A stretch of DNA of 64,000 nt. Origin: Acidobacteriota bacterium. Its GTDB lineage: Bacteria; Acidobacteriota; Blastocatellia; UBA7656. The translations under genes were made by a program, and so were the position numbers. Shown here in pieces: positions 17,730-26,623 of this stretch (the stretch's first letter is position 1; each line of letters opens with the position of its first letter). The stretch lies in contig JBBPIG010000022.1 of the NCBI GenBank assembly GCA_038040445.1, forward strand, positions 1-64,000. The letters are read 5' to 3'. The notes below the pieces were generated by a model. That model did not search any database and was not told where the DNA came from. It saw only the letters and a program-made list of their open reading frames with translations.

Positions 17730-17838
17730 GTTACAAGGCCAACCGACGGGCCGCGGTTCAGGTTGCCTACCTCCTCCGCCTGATTGCGGAGGATCACATC
17801 GTGTTACAAGGCCAACCGACGGGCCGCGGTTCAGGTTG
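17730..17838. repeat. Direct repeat of 37 bases spanning the 3' end of the secreted-protein gene
   Basis: The sequence starting GTTACAAGGCCAACC and ending GGTTCAGGTTGC occurs at 17730-17766 and again, identically, at 17802-17838. The offset is 72 bases, a multiple of three. The right copy encodes the C-terminal residues QPEPRPVGWPCNT of the minus-strand gene; the left copy lies just past its stop. It looks like a recent tandem duplication of the gene end. Confidence 0.85.
17773..17792 (-). terminator. Hairpin just after the stop of the minus-strand gene
   Basis: CCTCCGC (17773-17779) pairs perfectly with GCGGAGG (17786-17792) around a six-base loop, one base past the stop codon of 17794-18408. 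No U-tract follows, so factor-independent termination is only likely, not certain. Confidence 0.45.
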
Positions 17839-18408
17839 CACCCGGACCTCGGTCGCAAAGTAGTTCCCAATCTCCCATTTGATCAGGTCGCGCGCGTGCC
17901 GCAGCCAGCCGGCGTTCAGCCCGCTCCATATGTAGTAGATGTTCAGGACTTTTATCTGATGTGTTGAGGGATAGTAAACCCCGGCCACATCGACCCTGTA
18001 GTAGGGTTCGAAGAACGCCGACGGCATTATCATCACGTAGAGTAAGCCGGGCGAGACACTGCTGGCGCGCCTCGCCAGCGAACCACATTTCAGGAATTGA
18101 GTCTGCACCTCGGCGAACGCCTCATCAATCCATTCACCAATTGCATCCGGCCCGCCGGGGAAGAGCATCATCTCGTTGATCGCGTACTCGGGCACTCCCT
18201 TTCTTGCTAACTTTGCCGCCCTCTTCTTCCAGTTCAACCCCGGGTCCTCGAAGCCCTGTGTGTTGTAGCGTATGCCATACCGCGGTGAAAACTTGTCTGG
18301 CACCGCACGAGGCGAACCTAAGAACTCATAATAGCCTTGGGCCTTCACAGAACCGCCCAAAAGCATCAGCGATATGAATGCAAGTATGAACACACTTCGC
18401 CTGACCAT
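17794..18408 (-). CDS. Secreted protein of unknown function
   Basis: The 204-residue product has a clear signal peptide (MVRRSVFILAFISLMLLGGSVKAQ, cleavage after KAQ likely). The mature part has FSPRYGIRYNTQGFEDPG, a helical segment AKLARKGVPEYAINEMMLFPGG, two cysteines (in FLKCGS and near the end, WPCNTM) and a segment VDVAGVYYPSTHQIKVLNIYY. No catalytic motif is obvious and I do not recognise the family. The C-terminal 13 residues lie in a 37-base direct repeat, so the present end may be a product of duplication. Confidence 0.75.
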   Translation of the reverse strand: MVRRSVFILAFISLMLLGGSVKAQGYYEFLGSPRAVPDKFSPRYGIRYNTQGFEDPGLNWKKRAAKLARKGVPEYAINEMMLFPGGPDAIGEWIDEAFAEVQTQFLKCGSLARRASSVSPGLLYVMIMPSAFFEPYYRVDVAGVYYPSTHQIKVLNIYYIWSGLNAGWLRHARDLIKWEIGNYFATEVRVQPEPRPVGWPCNTM

Positions 18409-18908
18409 TTGTACTACCTCTCCTATCGGGGATTCCTAAATAAGGTCTCTCAGAAGGGGCCTGCTTCGTTGACTGTCAATCGGCAAGGTGCGTGCCAGCT
18501 ATTCTGTAAACTTGTGGTCGTAACCCGACGGGAAATTCATGGGTTCCTGCCTAGTCAACGTTTTTCGAATTATTGCTTGAGGCATTACCTATTCTCGTCA
18601 CGTGAAATCAAATGCGTGTTGTAGCCTCGTGACCCTCCCGGCCGCTAAGCCCACGCAACTTCGGTTTGGATCGATTCCCGTCTTTTAGGGCGTGAGGTGT
18701 TTTGGTGTCGCAAATGGTCACAGTCTGTGGATTCCCATCGCTCCAAGGCCGAACTCTTCTTAAGCTTCCGCTAGGGGGACATCCGACGGAGGCGCTCTGG
18801 AGTTTTTGCCGAATTCCGCCTTTCAATCTGGAAGAGAGGGAGTCAGAACAAGAGGAGAAGAGTCCGCTGTGAAAGCAGCCTGATAAGGCGGAACAGACGA
18901 TCGGGGAA

Positions 18909-18954
18909 AATACCTATCCAGGGTATTGACAATAACTTGCAGATGAAATATCCT
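18909..18954 (+). promoter_or_regulatory. Promoter with overlapping palindromic operator, likely driving the EPS locus
   Basis: TTGACA (18926-18931), a 17-base spacer and TATCCT (18949-18954) form a strong sigma70-like promoter. The perfect inverted repeat AATACC-N7-GGTATT (18909-18927) overlaps the -35 box, where a regulator could block or recruit polymerase. Part of the same motif recurs at 19049-19062. Confidence 0.5.
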
Positions 18955-19418
18955 CTCGGCCAGCGTTAGTGTAGGATAGCGTTGCGGTTGTCTCGATAAT
19001 CGAGGCGGCAAGTGAGGAAACAATGATGTCGAGGTTCTAGCGCAGGACGAAAATACCTATCCGAGGGACTTCCCCTTTTCCCGCTCTTATCGCCCGACTC
19101 CATTACACGGAGCATACTGAAGAATGCAGAAGGGATGATTTCTCGGAGGAACCAGACCGTTTTGCCTTCGCCTCGATTCTAGAGATCGAATTACCCATGA
19201 GAGACGTTGGACTTCAGTTCAGTTTGCCCGCACACCGAGAGGCCACCTGGAAGCATAGATCGGCCCGCCTGAGCCTGATACTGAGCAGCATATCCACGTT
19301 GGCCAAGCGGTTCCCAGCCGGCATCTGTTCGATGTTTTTTTTTGAACTGAGGGGCGGCGTCAGGACTAACACAGCATTCTTGGTTTGAGCGCGGCCTTTC
19401 CGCGCGTTGATTCTGACT

Positions 19419-19468
19419 CTGGCAGTTTGTGCCAGTGTCCGATATTAGCCGCTGTCTCGATCAGCGGC
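19419..19468 (+). promoter_or_regulatory. Two tandem perfect inverted repeats in the EPS leader
   Basis: CTGGCA-GTTTG-TGCCAG (19419-19435) and GCCGCTG-TCTCGAT-CAGCGGC (19448-19468) lie 12 bases apart, about 140-190 bases before the first EPS gene. They could be RNA hairpins in a long leader or protein-binding operators. Confidence 0.45.
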
Positions 19469-19605
19469 ACGCAGGGACCAAAAACCTAGTGCGGCGCGGA
19501 TTGCGTCTTCCCTCCGGGGTTCAAGGTGAGTAGTCACAGGACTGTCCAAATTCGGCGCTTCGATTCAGTGTTGTAACGTCATTCGTCTTCTCGTTCGCAA
19601 AATCA

Positions 19606-20895
19606 GTGATAATAGAAGTCAAGGTAAACAATCTTGCAGCAAGAGCGGTTGCGATGCTTTCGGCTCTGGCTGTATGCGCTCTGTTGATTTTCTCGGCGCT
19701 GGTCAACTGCGTCGTAGGGATGCTAACTGACCCGCGGGTGAGTGCGAGCAGAGAGCTCCTGACCGCTGGAATTGCCTATGTCCCGAACTCTGCGCCTCTG
19801 AACGCGAGGCTGGCCGAGGCGGAGATGGGAGGCGAGGACCGGGACATCTCGAGCATTCAGAACCGCGCAACACGAGCAGTCAATCTGTCTCCGTGGGATT
19901 ATCGGAACCGCCTTCTTTTGGCGACGGTGAAAGAGGCCGCGGGAGACCGCGCAGCGGCCGAACAGGCTTTGCAGGAAGCCCTTGCGCTAGCGCCGAACTA
20001 CACCGAGGTTCGCTGGCGACTTGCGAATCTGCTACTCAGAGAAGGAAAACTTGCGAAGGCAGTTGTCGAATTTCGCGCGGCGAACGCTTCGAATTCCGGG
20101 CTACTGCCCGGGACGCTCGATCTTTTGTGGCGCGTTTCGGCCGGCAACTTGGTCGCGGTTCAGGCCGTCACTCCAGATGACCCGAAGTCGCGGCTCTTGT
20201 TGGCTCAGTTCCTATTGAAGCAGTCGCGCGCGTCCGACGCGATCACGGTTTTTGCCGGTATCGATCGACACTCGCTGGTTGCTTTATCGGAGAGCTCCGC
20301 CTTCATAAGCTCGCTCATGTCAGAAGGGCGCATCGAGGAGGCTCGAGGACTGTGGGTGGGATTGGTTAGCGGAACCTACGCGCAGCCCGGACGGCCTTTG
20401 CCGGGCATCTGGAACGGGAGTTTTGAATCGGATATCTCGAAGAGCCTCGCACAGTTCGATTGGGCGATCAGTCGCAATGAGTATGCGGCGCCAGGCATAG
20501 ACTCCAGCGTTTTCCGCACTGGGAGCCGGTCACTCAGGATCGACTTTGCGGGGCGTGACACTGCGCGGCTCGATGGGCAGATCAAACAGACAATCCTATT
20601 GCGCCCGGGTGCGCGATATCGCCTTGAGTGTTACGCCAAGACCGACCGCCTCGAGACGCCCGAAGGACCGCGCGTCGTGGTTACAGACAATACTTCATCC
20701 ACCGAGCTTGCGGCGTCAGATCCACTTCCCGGCGGATCGAATGATTGGCGCCGGATCGCCATCGATTTCACTGCGCCCGCAAACGCCCGCGCCGCCACCA
20801 TGGCTATCAAGCGCATCCCGAAATTCAGCTACGATAACCCAACACGAGGCACTGCCTGGTTCGACGACTTCGTGTTGACTGAACTGGTTAAATGA
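19606..20895 (+). CDS. Membrane-anchored TPR protein with C-terminal carbohydrate-binding-like domain
   Basis: The 429-residue product starts with one transmembrane helix (about residues 12-40). TPR-like helices follow (WDYRNRLLLATVKEAAGDRAAAEQALQEAL, then PNYTEVRWRLANLLLREGKLAKA, given in two pieces). The C-terminal beta-rich domain, from about PLPGIWNGSFESD, has FRTGSRSLRIDFAGRD, LRPGARYRLECYAKT and GTAWFDDFVLTEL, which is the shape of CBM-type jelly-roll domains. GTG at 19606 is the annotated start; no good ribosome site is visible. Its stop overlaps the next gene (ATGA), a ligase/polymerase. Such TPR-plus-ligase pairs are common in exopolysaccharide loci, where the TPR protein may assist polymerisation or secretion. 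Confidence 0.75.
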   Translation: MIIEVKVNNLAARAVAMLSALAVCALLIFSALVNCVVGMLTDPRVSASRELLTAGIAYVPNSAPLNARLAEAEMGGEDRDISSIQNRATRAVNLSPWDYRNRLLLATVKEAAGDRAAAEQALQEALALAPNYTEVRWRLANLLLREGKLAKAVVEFRAANASNSGLLPGTLDLLWRVSAGNLVAVQAVTPDDPKSRLLLAQFLLKQSRASDAITVFAGIDRHSLVALSESSAFISSLMSEGRIEEARGLWVGLVSGTYAQPGRPLPGIWNGSFESDISKSLAQFDWAISRNEYAAPGIDSSVFRTGSRSLRIDFAGRDTARLDGQIKQTILLRPGARYRLECYAKTDRLETPEGPRVVVTDNTSSTELAASDPLPGGSNDWRRIAIDFTAPANARAATMAIKRIPKFSYDNPTRGTAWFDDFVLTELVK

Positions 20896-22319
20896 ACGCA
20901 GCCCACGAAACCACCAACGACCGCCTGAGCAAGGCAATCGGAGCAGGCCTTTTGATCGCGGTCGTCTTTGCGGCGCTTGCTCACGGTGCGGTCGAGCCCT
21001 GGTCGGTACTGGTCTTCGAAGGCATGATCGTTGCGCTTTTGGTGATCTGGTTAATCAAGGTCCTGGTCGATAGGCGTCTAAAGCTTAATATCCCGCACAC
21101 GGCCGTGCCGATCGCAGCGCTCGTAGCAGTGGGGCTCTTGCAGAGCGTGGCATTCACTGATGGCGGCGGCCGCTGGCTTAGCTTGTCAAAGAACGTAGGA
21201 TACACTCGCGCGGCGGTGACGGTGCTGATCTTCCTGTTGATTTCCTTCCTCATCGCTTCGAATTTCTTTTCAACCCGCGAGCGGTTGTCGGCGCTGAAAC
21301 ACTTTCTCGTCATATACGGATTGGGGATGGCACTTTTCGCGCTCGTGCAGCACTTCACTTGGAACGGTCGTTTCTACTGGCTGCGGCCGACCGAGGCCAC
21401 TTCGGCGTTTGGACCTTTTGCGAACCACAATCACTTTGCCGGTTATATGGAGTTGTTGATCCCGCTTCCAATCGCACTGATAATCACCCGCGCGGTTCGC
21501 ACAGAGCTGCGAGTCCTTTACGGGTTCGCTGCGATGATGATGGGGGTGGCTGCCGTCTTGTCACTGTCGCGCGGCGGGATCATCAGCATTGTTGCGTCGA
21601 TGATGTTCCTTGTACTAATGAGCGTCCGATCGATCCGGAGACGAGAGAACACCACCGGTACGAGACGAGTCCCGCAAGTAGCCTCTCAGATAGCGGTTGT
21701 AGTTGCGATATTAGTAGTGATCTCCGCTGGCGTCTTCTGGATCGGCGCCGATCCAGTCATCAATCGGGTGACGCAAAGTCAGCCCCTCAGCGGCGCCTCG
21801 CAGAGGGAGACTTTCTTCTCGAGCCGGGGTTGGGTATGGCGGGACACGGCGACGATGATTCGCTCCAATCCTCTGCTGGGGGTTGGTCTCGGTGCGTACG
21901 AGACGGCGTTTTCGATTTACACCAAGAGCGACGGCTCGCTAAGAGTTCCGCAGGCGCATAACGACTATCTGCAAATCGTGGCCGACTGCGGCATCGTTGG
22001 CGGGCTGATCGCTCTCTGGTTTATGGTGTCTGTGTTTCGCGCAGTCGCCAGGGGAATCAGCTCTCAAGACCCGCTCTATGCGGGCTTGGCGCTAGGCAGC
22101 GGAGCTGGCCTCTTCGGCTTGCTCGTTCACAGTCTGTTTGACTTCAATTTACAACTGCCTTCAAACGCTTTACTATTTTTACTGCTCTCGGCTGTCGCGA
22201 CCCACATAGGGACCGCAGTCGGTGACAAAAAGAGAGCGAGGCCACTGGCTCCGGTTCGAAACCGGGTGCCGCTCGAGACCGAGAATGTCTCGTCTGCCAG
22301 TCTTGTGAGGGGTGCATAA
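20892..22319 (+). CDS. O-antigen ligase/polymerase family membrane protein (Wzy_C)
   Basis: The 475-residue polytopic protein has roughly ten or more hydrophobic helices. The Wzy_C-type signature is visible: LSRGGIISIV in a mid helix, and a long periplasmic loop with RGWVWRDTATMIRSNPLLGVGLG and PQAHNDYLQIVADCGIVGG, whose His is typical of this family. It would polymerise or ligate lipid-linked oligosaccharide at the periplasmic face of the inner membrane. Start and stop codons overlap both neighbours (ATGA upstream, TAATG downstream), so the first four EPS genes are translationally coupled. A second protein of the same type is at 59191-60378. Confidence 0.88.
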   Translation: MNAAHETTNDRLSKAIGAGLLIAVVFAALAHGAVEPWSVLVFEGMIVALLVIWLIKVLVDRRLKLNIPHTAVPIAALVAVGLLQSVAFTDGGGRWLSLSKNVGYTRAAVTVLIFLLISFLIASNFFSTRERLSALKHFLVIYGLGMALFALVQHFTWNGRFYWLRPTEATSAFGPFANHNHFAGYMELLIPLPIALIITRAVRTELRVLYGFAAMMMGVAAVLSLSRGGIISIVASMMFLVLMSVRSIRRRENTTGTRRVPQVASQIAVVVAILVVISAGVFWIGADPVINRVTQSQPLSGASQRETFFSSRGWVWRDTATMIRSNPLLGVGLGAYETAFSIYTKSDGSLRVPQAHNDYLQIVADCGIVGGLIALWFMVSVFRAVARGISSQDPLYAGLALGSGAGLFGLLVHSLFDFNLQLPSNALLFLLLSAVATHIGTAVGDKKRARPLAPVRNRVPLETENVSSASLVRGA

Positions 22320-23413
22320 TGAACTCAACTACATCAGCGGAACAGGTGTCGAAGACGATGAGGGCTATTGCTCTAATGATCATCGCTTCTTGTACTGCGG
22401 TTGCCGGGGGACTACAAACAAACCGCAATCAGTCTACCGGGGTCTCCCCCAGTGGCTCAGTGGCGCAACCCGCAGGACGCGGATCAACTGCCGTGCTGGT
22501 CTCGCCGGAAGAAGACTACCGCATCGGTCCAAATGATGTGATCGACATCAGGGTTGAGAATGCTCCAGAACTAACCCAAACGTTTCGAGTGACCGCTGCT
22601 GGCACCTTCCTGATGCCGTACGTCGGCCGGGTCAGCGCTGCGAAGAAAACGACTGAGGAACTCGCGCTGCTGATCGCTGACGGCCTGCGCGGCGATTATC
22701 TCAAAGACCCGCGGGTTAGCGTGTCAGTAAAGGAATTCAACAGCCGCTCTTTCTTCATCCAGGGCTCGGTGAGAAGCCCGGGTGTTTTTCAGATCGAAGG
22801 AAGGCCGTCTATGCTCGAGCTGCTCACACTAGCCGGCGGTTTGACCGAAACTCACGGCGCGAACGCATACATCATTCGAAGGCTAAAAACGCCTGCGCAG
22901 AATGAGCCTGACCCTAACGTCTCAAAGACAGTCTCTGGAAACGAGGCCAACGGCGAGCCGGAGGCGGCGCTCGAGGAGAGACCCAAGTACGAGCTCAAAA
23001 GCGCGAACATCAATGGGCTGCTTAAGGGCCGCTTTGATCAAGACGTATTGCTGGAGCCGGGGGACATCATCAACATACCCCCTTCCGATGTCTTCTTCGT
23101 TGCGGGCGAAGTAAACGCCCCGGGCTCGTTCGCGCTCAAAGAAGGTACGACGTTGCAACAAGCCATATCGCTCGCGCAGGGTACGAACTACAAGGCCGCC
23201 TTAAACCGCGGCATCATATTTCGAGAGAATTCGAGCGGCAAGCGTGAGGAGTTGCGCGTTGATATCGGCGCAATCATGAGCGGCAAGAAAGAAGACGTTG
23301 AAATTTCCGCCAATGACATCATCATGGTGCCAAATAGCCGGACCAAATCGATCGGTGGAGCGCTGCTTAGAGCCTTCGGCATGAACTCAATCACCCGGCT
23401 GCCGATCCCGTGA
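22319..23413 (+). CDS. Polysaccharide export protein (Wza-like, Poly_export plus SLBB domains)
   Basis: The 364-residue product has an N-terminal export segment (RAIALMIIASCTAVAGG), then the Poly_export domain starting DYRIGPNDVIDIRVENAPEL. Two SLBB repeats follow (FFIQGSVRSPGVFQIEG with LLTLAGGLTE; FFVAGEVNAPGSFALKEG with AISLAQGTN). Such proteins form the outer-membrane channel or periplasmic collar for capsule/EPS export. It lies directly before the Wzc-like kinase, its usual partner. No clear lipobox Cys was found at the expected position (SCTA is the nearest), so its lipidation is uncertain. The last helix typical of Wza is short or missing. Confidence 0.9.
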   Translation: MNSTTSAEQVSKTMRAIALMIIASCTAVAGGLQTNRNQSTGVSPSGSVAQPAGRGSTAVLVSPEEDYRIGPNDVIDIRVENAPELTQTFRVTAAGTFLMPYVGRVSAAKKTTEELALLIADGLRGDYLKDPRVSVSVKEFNSRSFFIQGSVRSPGVFQIEGRPSMLELLTLAGGLTETHGANAYIIRRLKTPAQNEPDPNVSKTVSGNEANGEPEAALEERPKYELKSANINGLLKGRFDQDVLLEPGDIINIPPSDVFFVAGEVNAPGSFALKEGTTLQQAISLAQGTNYKAALNRGIIFRENSSGKREELRVDIGAIMSGKKEDVEISANDIIMVPNSRTKSIGGALLRAFGMNSITRLPIP

Positions 23414-23478
23414 CATGTATCAACCTGCTTGGTCTTTTAAGGAGCACCACCCCCGGTGACTCTATTGGAGAACAGTCT

Positions 23479-25881
23479 ATGACGGACGAACGTTTGGAAC
23501 TTGAGAAAATCCCCACGCCGGACGATGCTCCCTTACTCCGGCCGGGATACCCTCATCTCGGGGCCTATCCTGATGCCACGCCGTATGGTTACGGGTATGG
23601 ATACGGGGAAGCTGATGAGCGAGCATACATAGGGCGGATGTGGCGCGCCATCAAAAAGCGCAAACTTGTGATCATCGTCATTGCCATAATCGTCACAGCC
23701 GTTGTTACGGTCGAGGTGTATCGCACGAAGTCCACCTACCAGGCTTCGACGACGATCGAAATCGCAAAGGACAGCCGCACACTGTTCAGAAGCGGTGACA
23801 TGATTTTGCAAACCGACGACGGAGACGATATCTACTACGCACAGTCGGCATTGAAAACTCGGATCCGCCAACTCCAAAGCCGGCCGCTGCTCGAGGACGT
23901 AGTCGTAAACCTGAAGCTCGATCAGAACCCCAACCTAATGGACGTAACAACTCGCAAGTCGATCCTTGAGTCGATTAAGACCATTGGAGGACGGCTCGGT
24001 TCGCAGGAGAGCTGGACTCCGCCCACTGTGCAGGAAACCCCGGCCGTGACTTCTCCAACTGATCGTACCCGCGAGGAGAGCGCGCACCTCGCTCCCTACG
24101 TCAACGTGCTAGCGGCCAACCTCACCGCCGAACCACTGCCCGACACGCGGATGCTCGTCGTCTCGTTCAGCCATACCGATCCGGTGCTGGCAGCCGATAT
24201 CGTCGACAACATCGCACAGGTCTTCATTAAACGGAGCTATGAGAGCAAAACCGAAAAATACACCAACGCTTCAGAATGGCTTGATAAGTCCACGCGTGAA
24301 CTCAAAGCCAGCGTCGAGCGGGCCGAAAGAGAACTGGCCGACTACAGCAGCGGTCATAATATCTATTCGGCGGACGCCAGGGAGAACCTGGCGGTCGAAA
24401 AGCTGACCAAGCTCCACGGCGAAGCCACCAGGACCCAAACGGAGCGAATGCTGAAACAGTCGCTATATGAGGAGGTCAAAGCCGGGCGCGTGTCGCAGCT
24501 TCCGGAATCATTCTCAGATCCGAGGACAACCGAGCTCCAGAAGAGGCTGGGCGAACTGAAGGTCCAGCTTTCGCAGCTCGAGATTACCTACGGACCCAAA
24601 CATCCCAAGGTGGTTGCGGCAAAAGAGGAAATGGCCGCGATTCAAACGCAGATCGATGACAGCAGATCGTCGCTTCAGGAAAGGCTAAAGGCCGATTACG
24701 AGCGGGCGGTGCGAGACGAAGGGTCGCTCGGGACCGCGCTGGCTGTTGCGAAGGCCGAAGCAGCCCAGCAAAACCAGGCCGCGATTCAGTTCAATATCCT
24801 CAAAAAGAATGTCGAGATCGCCAACTCCTTATATACCGAATTCCTGCAGAAGATGAATCAAGCCAAGATTCAGGAGCACGAGCAACACAGCGGTGTGAAG
24901 ATGATCGACCCGCCGCAAGTACCTACGTCTCCGGTGGCTCCCAATCGCCCGCGCACGATACTAATTGGGTTTATGGTGAGTCTGCTCGCGGGTGTGGGAT
25001 TAGTCTTTTTCCTCGAATACCTGGACAATACCGTCAAGACCGTCGAGGACGTTAGCCGTTACACCCAACTTCCGGCGCTCAGCGTCATACCGGCGATTTC
25101 CGGACGCAAGCCGCGTCTACTGACCAGCGGCAGCAACGGAAAGAAGAAGAGTACAGCGGGTCTTGGAAATGGGGGACACATCAGGACGGATCAAATGAGC
25201 GTACTCGACAGCCGGTCGTCGGTGGCTGAGGCGTATCGCGTGCTCCGGACCTCGGTGCTGCTGTCTTCGGTGGACCGGCCGCCAAAGACGATATTGATTA
25301 CAAGCGGACAGCCGGGCGAGGGCAAAACGACCACGGTTGTCAACACGGCGATCTCGCTTGCGCAACTGGGAGCATCGGTGTTGATCATTGATTGCGATCT
25401 TCGAAAGCCATCTACCCATAAGGTGCTGGGCGTCGATCAGTCGCGCGGGTTGTCGACGTACCTGTCCCGCGATGTGGACATCAACGACGTAATCCAGAAG
25501 CTGCCTATCGCGAACCTGTCGTTGCTACCGTGCGGCCCGATACCTCCGAACCCGTCAGAGATGATCAGCTCGGCGAAGATGAAACAGATGCTGCAGACGC
25601 TATCCGAGACCTACGATCACATCATCATCGACTCGCCGCCGCTGCTGAAGGTCACCGACCCGGTTATCTTGTCAACTATGGTAGACGGGGTGATCCTTGT
25701 CGTGCACGGAGGCAAGAGCACGCGGGACGTTGTGCGCCGAACGCGGCAAGAATTGTCGATTGCCGGCGCGAGGATCTTCGGCGTAGTTCTGAACAACATC
25801 GATGCTGGTGAGGAAGGTTATGACAACTATTATTACGGGGCTTATTCCGATTATGAGGAGAGCGCCGGAACGAGCACTTGA
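23479..25881 (+). CDS. Wzc-type chain-length regulator and tyrosine autokinase (BY-kinase)
   Basis: The ATG at 23479 is preferred because GGAG (23467-23470) precedes it; a GTG frame opens at 23410. The 800-residue product has a Tyr/Gly-rich N-terminus, transmembrane helix 1 (KLVIIVIAIIVTAVVTVEVY), a long coiled-coil periplasmic region, helix 2 (TILIGFMVSLLAGVGLVFF), and a cytoplasmic kinase. Walker A is SGQPGEGKTTT (about residue 608), Walker A' is VLIIDCDLRKPS and Walker B is HIIIDSPPLL. The C-terminal tail has the tyrosine cluster GYDNYYYGAYSDYEE, the autophosphorylation region. Its phosphorylation cycle would control polymer length and export with the upstream Wza-like protein. It is a full-length fused kinase, as in Proteobacteria. 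Confidence 0.93.
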   Translation: MTDERLELEKIPTPDDAPLLRPGYPHLGAYPDATPYGYGYGYGEADERAYIGRMWRAIKKRKLVIIVIAIIVTAVVTVEVYRTKSTYQASTTIEIAKDSRTLFRSGDMILQTDDGDDIYYAQSALKTRIRQLQSRPLLEDVVVNLKLDQNPNLMDVTTRKSILESIKTIGGRLGSQESWTPPTVQETPAVTSPTDRTREESAHLAPYVNVLAANLTAEPLPDTRMLVVSFSHTDPVLAADIVDNIAQVFIKRSYESKTEKYTNASEWLDKSTRELKASVERAERELADYSSGHNIYSADARENLAVEKLTKLHGEATRTQTERMLKQSLYEEVKAGRVSQLPESFSDPRTTELQKRLGELKVQLSQLEITYGPKHPKVVAAKEEMAAIQTQIDDSRSSLQERLKADYERAVRDEGSLGTALAVAKAEAAQQNQAAIQFNILKKNVEIANSLYTEFLQKMNQAKIQEHEQHSGVKMIDPPQVPTSPVAPNRPRTILIGFMVSLLAGVGLVFFLEYLDNTVKTVEDVSRYTQLPALSVIPAISGRKPRLLTSGSNGKKKSTAGLGNGGHIRTDQMSVLDSRSSVAEAYRVLRTSVLLSSVDRPPKTILITSGQPGEGKTTTVVNTAISLAQLGASVLIIDCDLRKPSTHKVLGVDQSRGLSTYLSRDVDINDVIQKLPIANLSLLPCGPIPPNPSEMISSAKMKQMLQTLSETYDHIIIDSPPLLKVTDPVILSTMVDGVILVVHGGKSTRDVVRRTRQELSIAGARIFGVVLNNIDAGEEGYDNYYYGAYSDYEESAGTST

Positions 25882-26043
25882 TTTGAGCAGTCGGACGAGA
25901 GTAGTCACAAGCGAGTTTGCCTGGCAGCCCTTGGGAAGTGGCGGGATCTGGCAAAGCACAGAAGTACGTCGGCGAGGATGAGGATAACTTCAACTCGAGC
26001 TTCGACCCTTCACAGTCTTCCATAATCTGGAGAAAGTAATCCG

Positions 26044-26511
26044 ATGCCTAATTTCCGGCTCGACGCGATGTAGGCAGCGGTGCTGCGAGTAAAGCTCCGA
26101 CACCTTGATCAATGGACCGAAGCAAGGCAGCGAAACGCGGCGGTGTATCGGGACCTGTTCGGCGAAGCCGGCTTGGCCGTGACTCTCGACGAATTCTCGG
26201 GCGGCTCACCTGGGGTGGTGTTGCCGTTCGAGTCGCCGAATGTACGTCACATCTATAATCAGTTTGTGATCAGGAGCCAGCGCCGAGACGAGTTGATAAA
26301 GCATTTGAAGGAGCGTCAGATCGGTACTGAGATTTATTATCCCGTGCCGATGCACTTACAGGAATGCTTCGCGGACCTGGGCTATGGAGAGGGCGATTTC
26401 CTCGCCAGCGAGTCGGCCGCCGATCAAACGCTGGCGCTTCCTATCTATCCGGAGTTGACCTACGGGATGTTGTCAGCAGTTGCCGACGCGATAACCGAGT
26501 TTTACGCGTAG
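26044..26511 (+). pseudogene. DegT/DnrJ/EryC1-type aminotransferase, C-terminal remnant
   Basis: Homology begins in NFRLDAM, the conserved block after the PLP lysine of sugar aminotransferases, and continues AAVLRVKLRHLDQWTEARQRNA to the C-terminal ALPIYPELT and VADAITEFYA. The Gln codon expected after NFRLDAM is a TAG (26071-26073), and everything before this block, including the catalytic Lys, is gone. The open frame from the GTG at 26080 is therefore only a 143-residue C-terminal piece. The intact enzyme would have made a 3- or 4-amino sugar nucleotide for the polysaccharide. The 160 bases before it contain nothing else recognisable. Confidence 0.88.
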
Positions 26512-26623
26512 GTGTGAACGGTTAGCCAGCAAGCATGCTTTCAACTCTCGACAACCAACATTCGACCGCTGATTGCCGATCGCTAGTTTAAGAATCACGG
26601 GCCGCTGAGCAAACTGGCTGCTA

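Larger units (their letters stand above)
18409..19605. other. Long intergenic leader ahead of the exopolysaccharide locus
   Basis: About 1.2 kb with no gene I can support on either strand; the short frames here lack ribosome sites and family resemblance. It contains a sigma70-type promoter at 18926-18954 with an overlapping palindrome, a second copy of the 14-base GAAAATACCTATCC at 19049-19062 (first at 18906-18919), and two perfect inverted repeats at 19419-19435 and 19448-19468. If transcription starts near 18960, the mRNA leader would be about 640 bases. Confidence 0.6.

Noticed and set aside
18337-19388. Short frames in the EPS leader (for example 18337-18624 and 19197-19388)
   Set aside because: They have no ribosome site and no recognisable domain, and the residue make-up looks like random translation.
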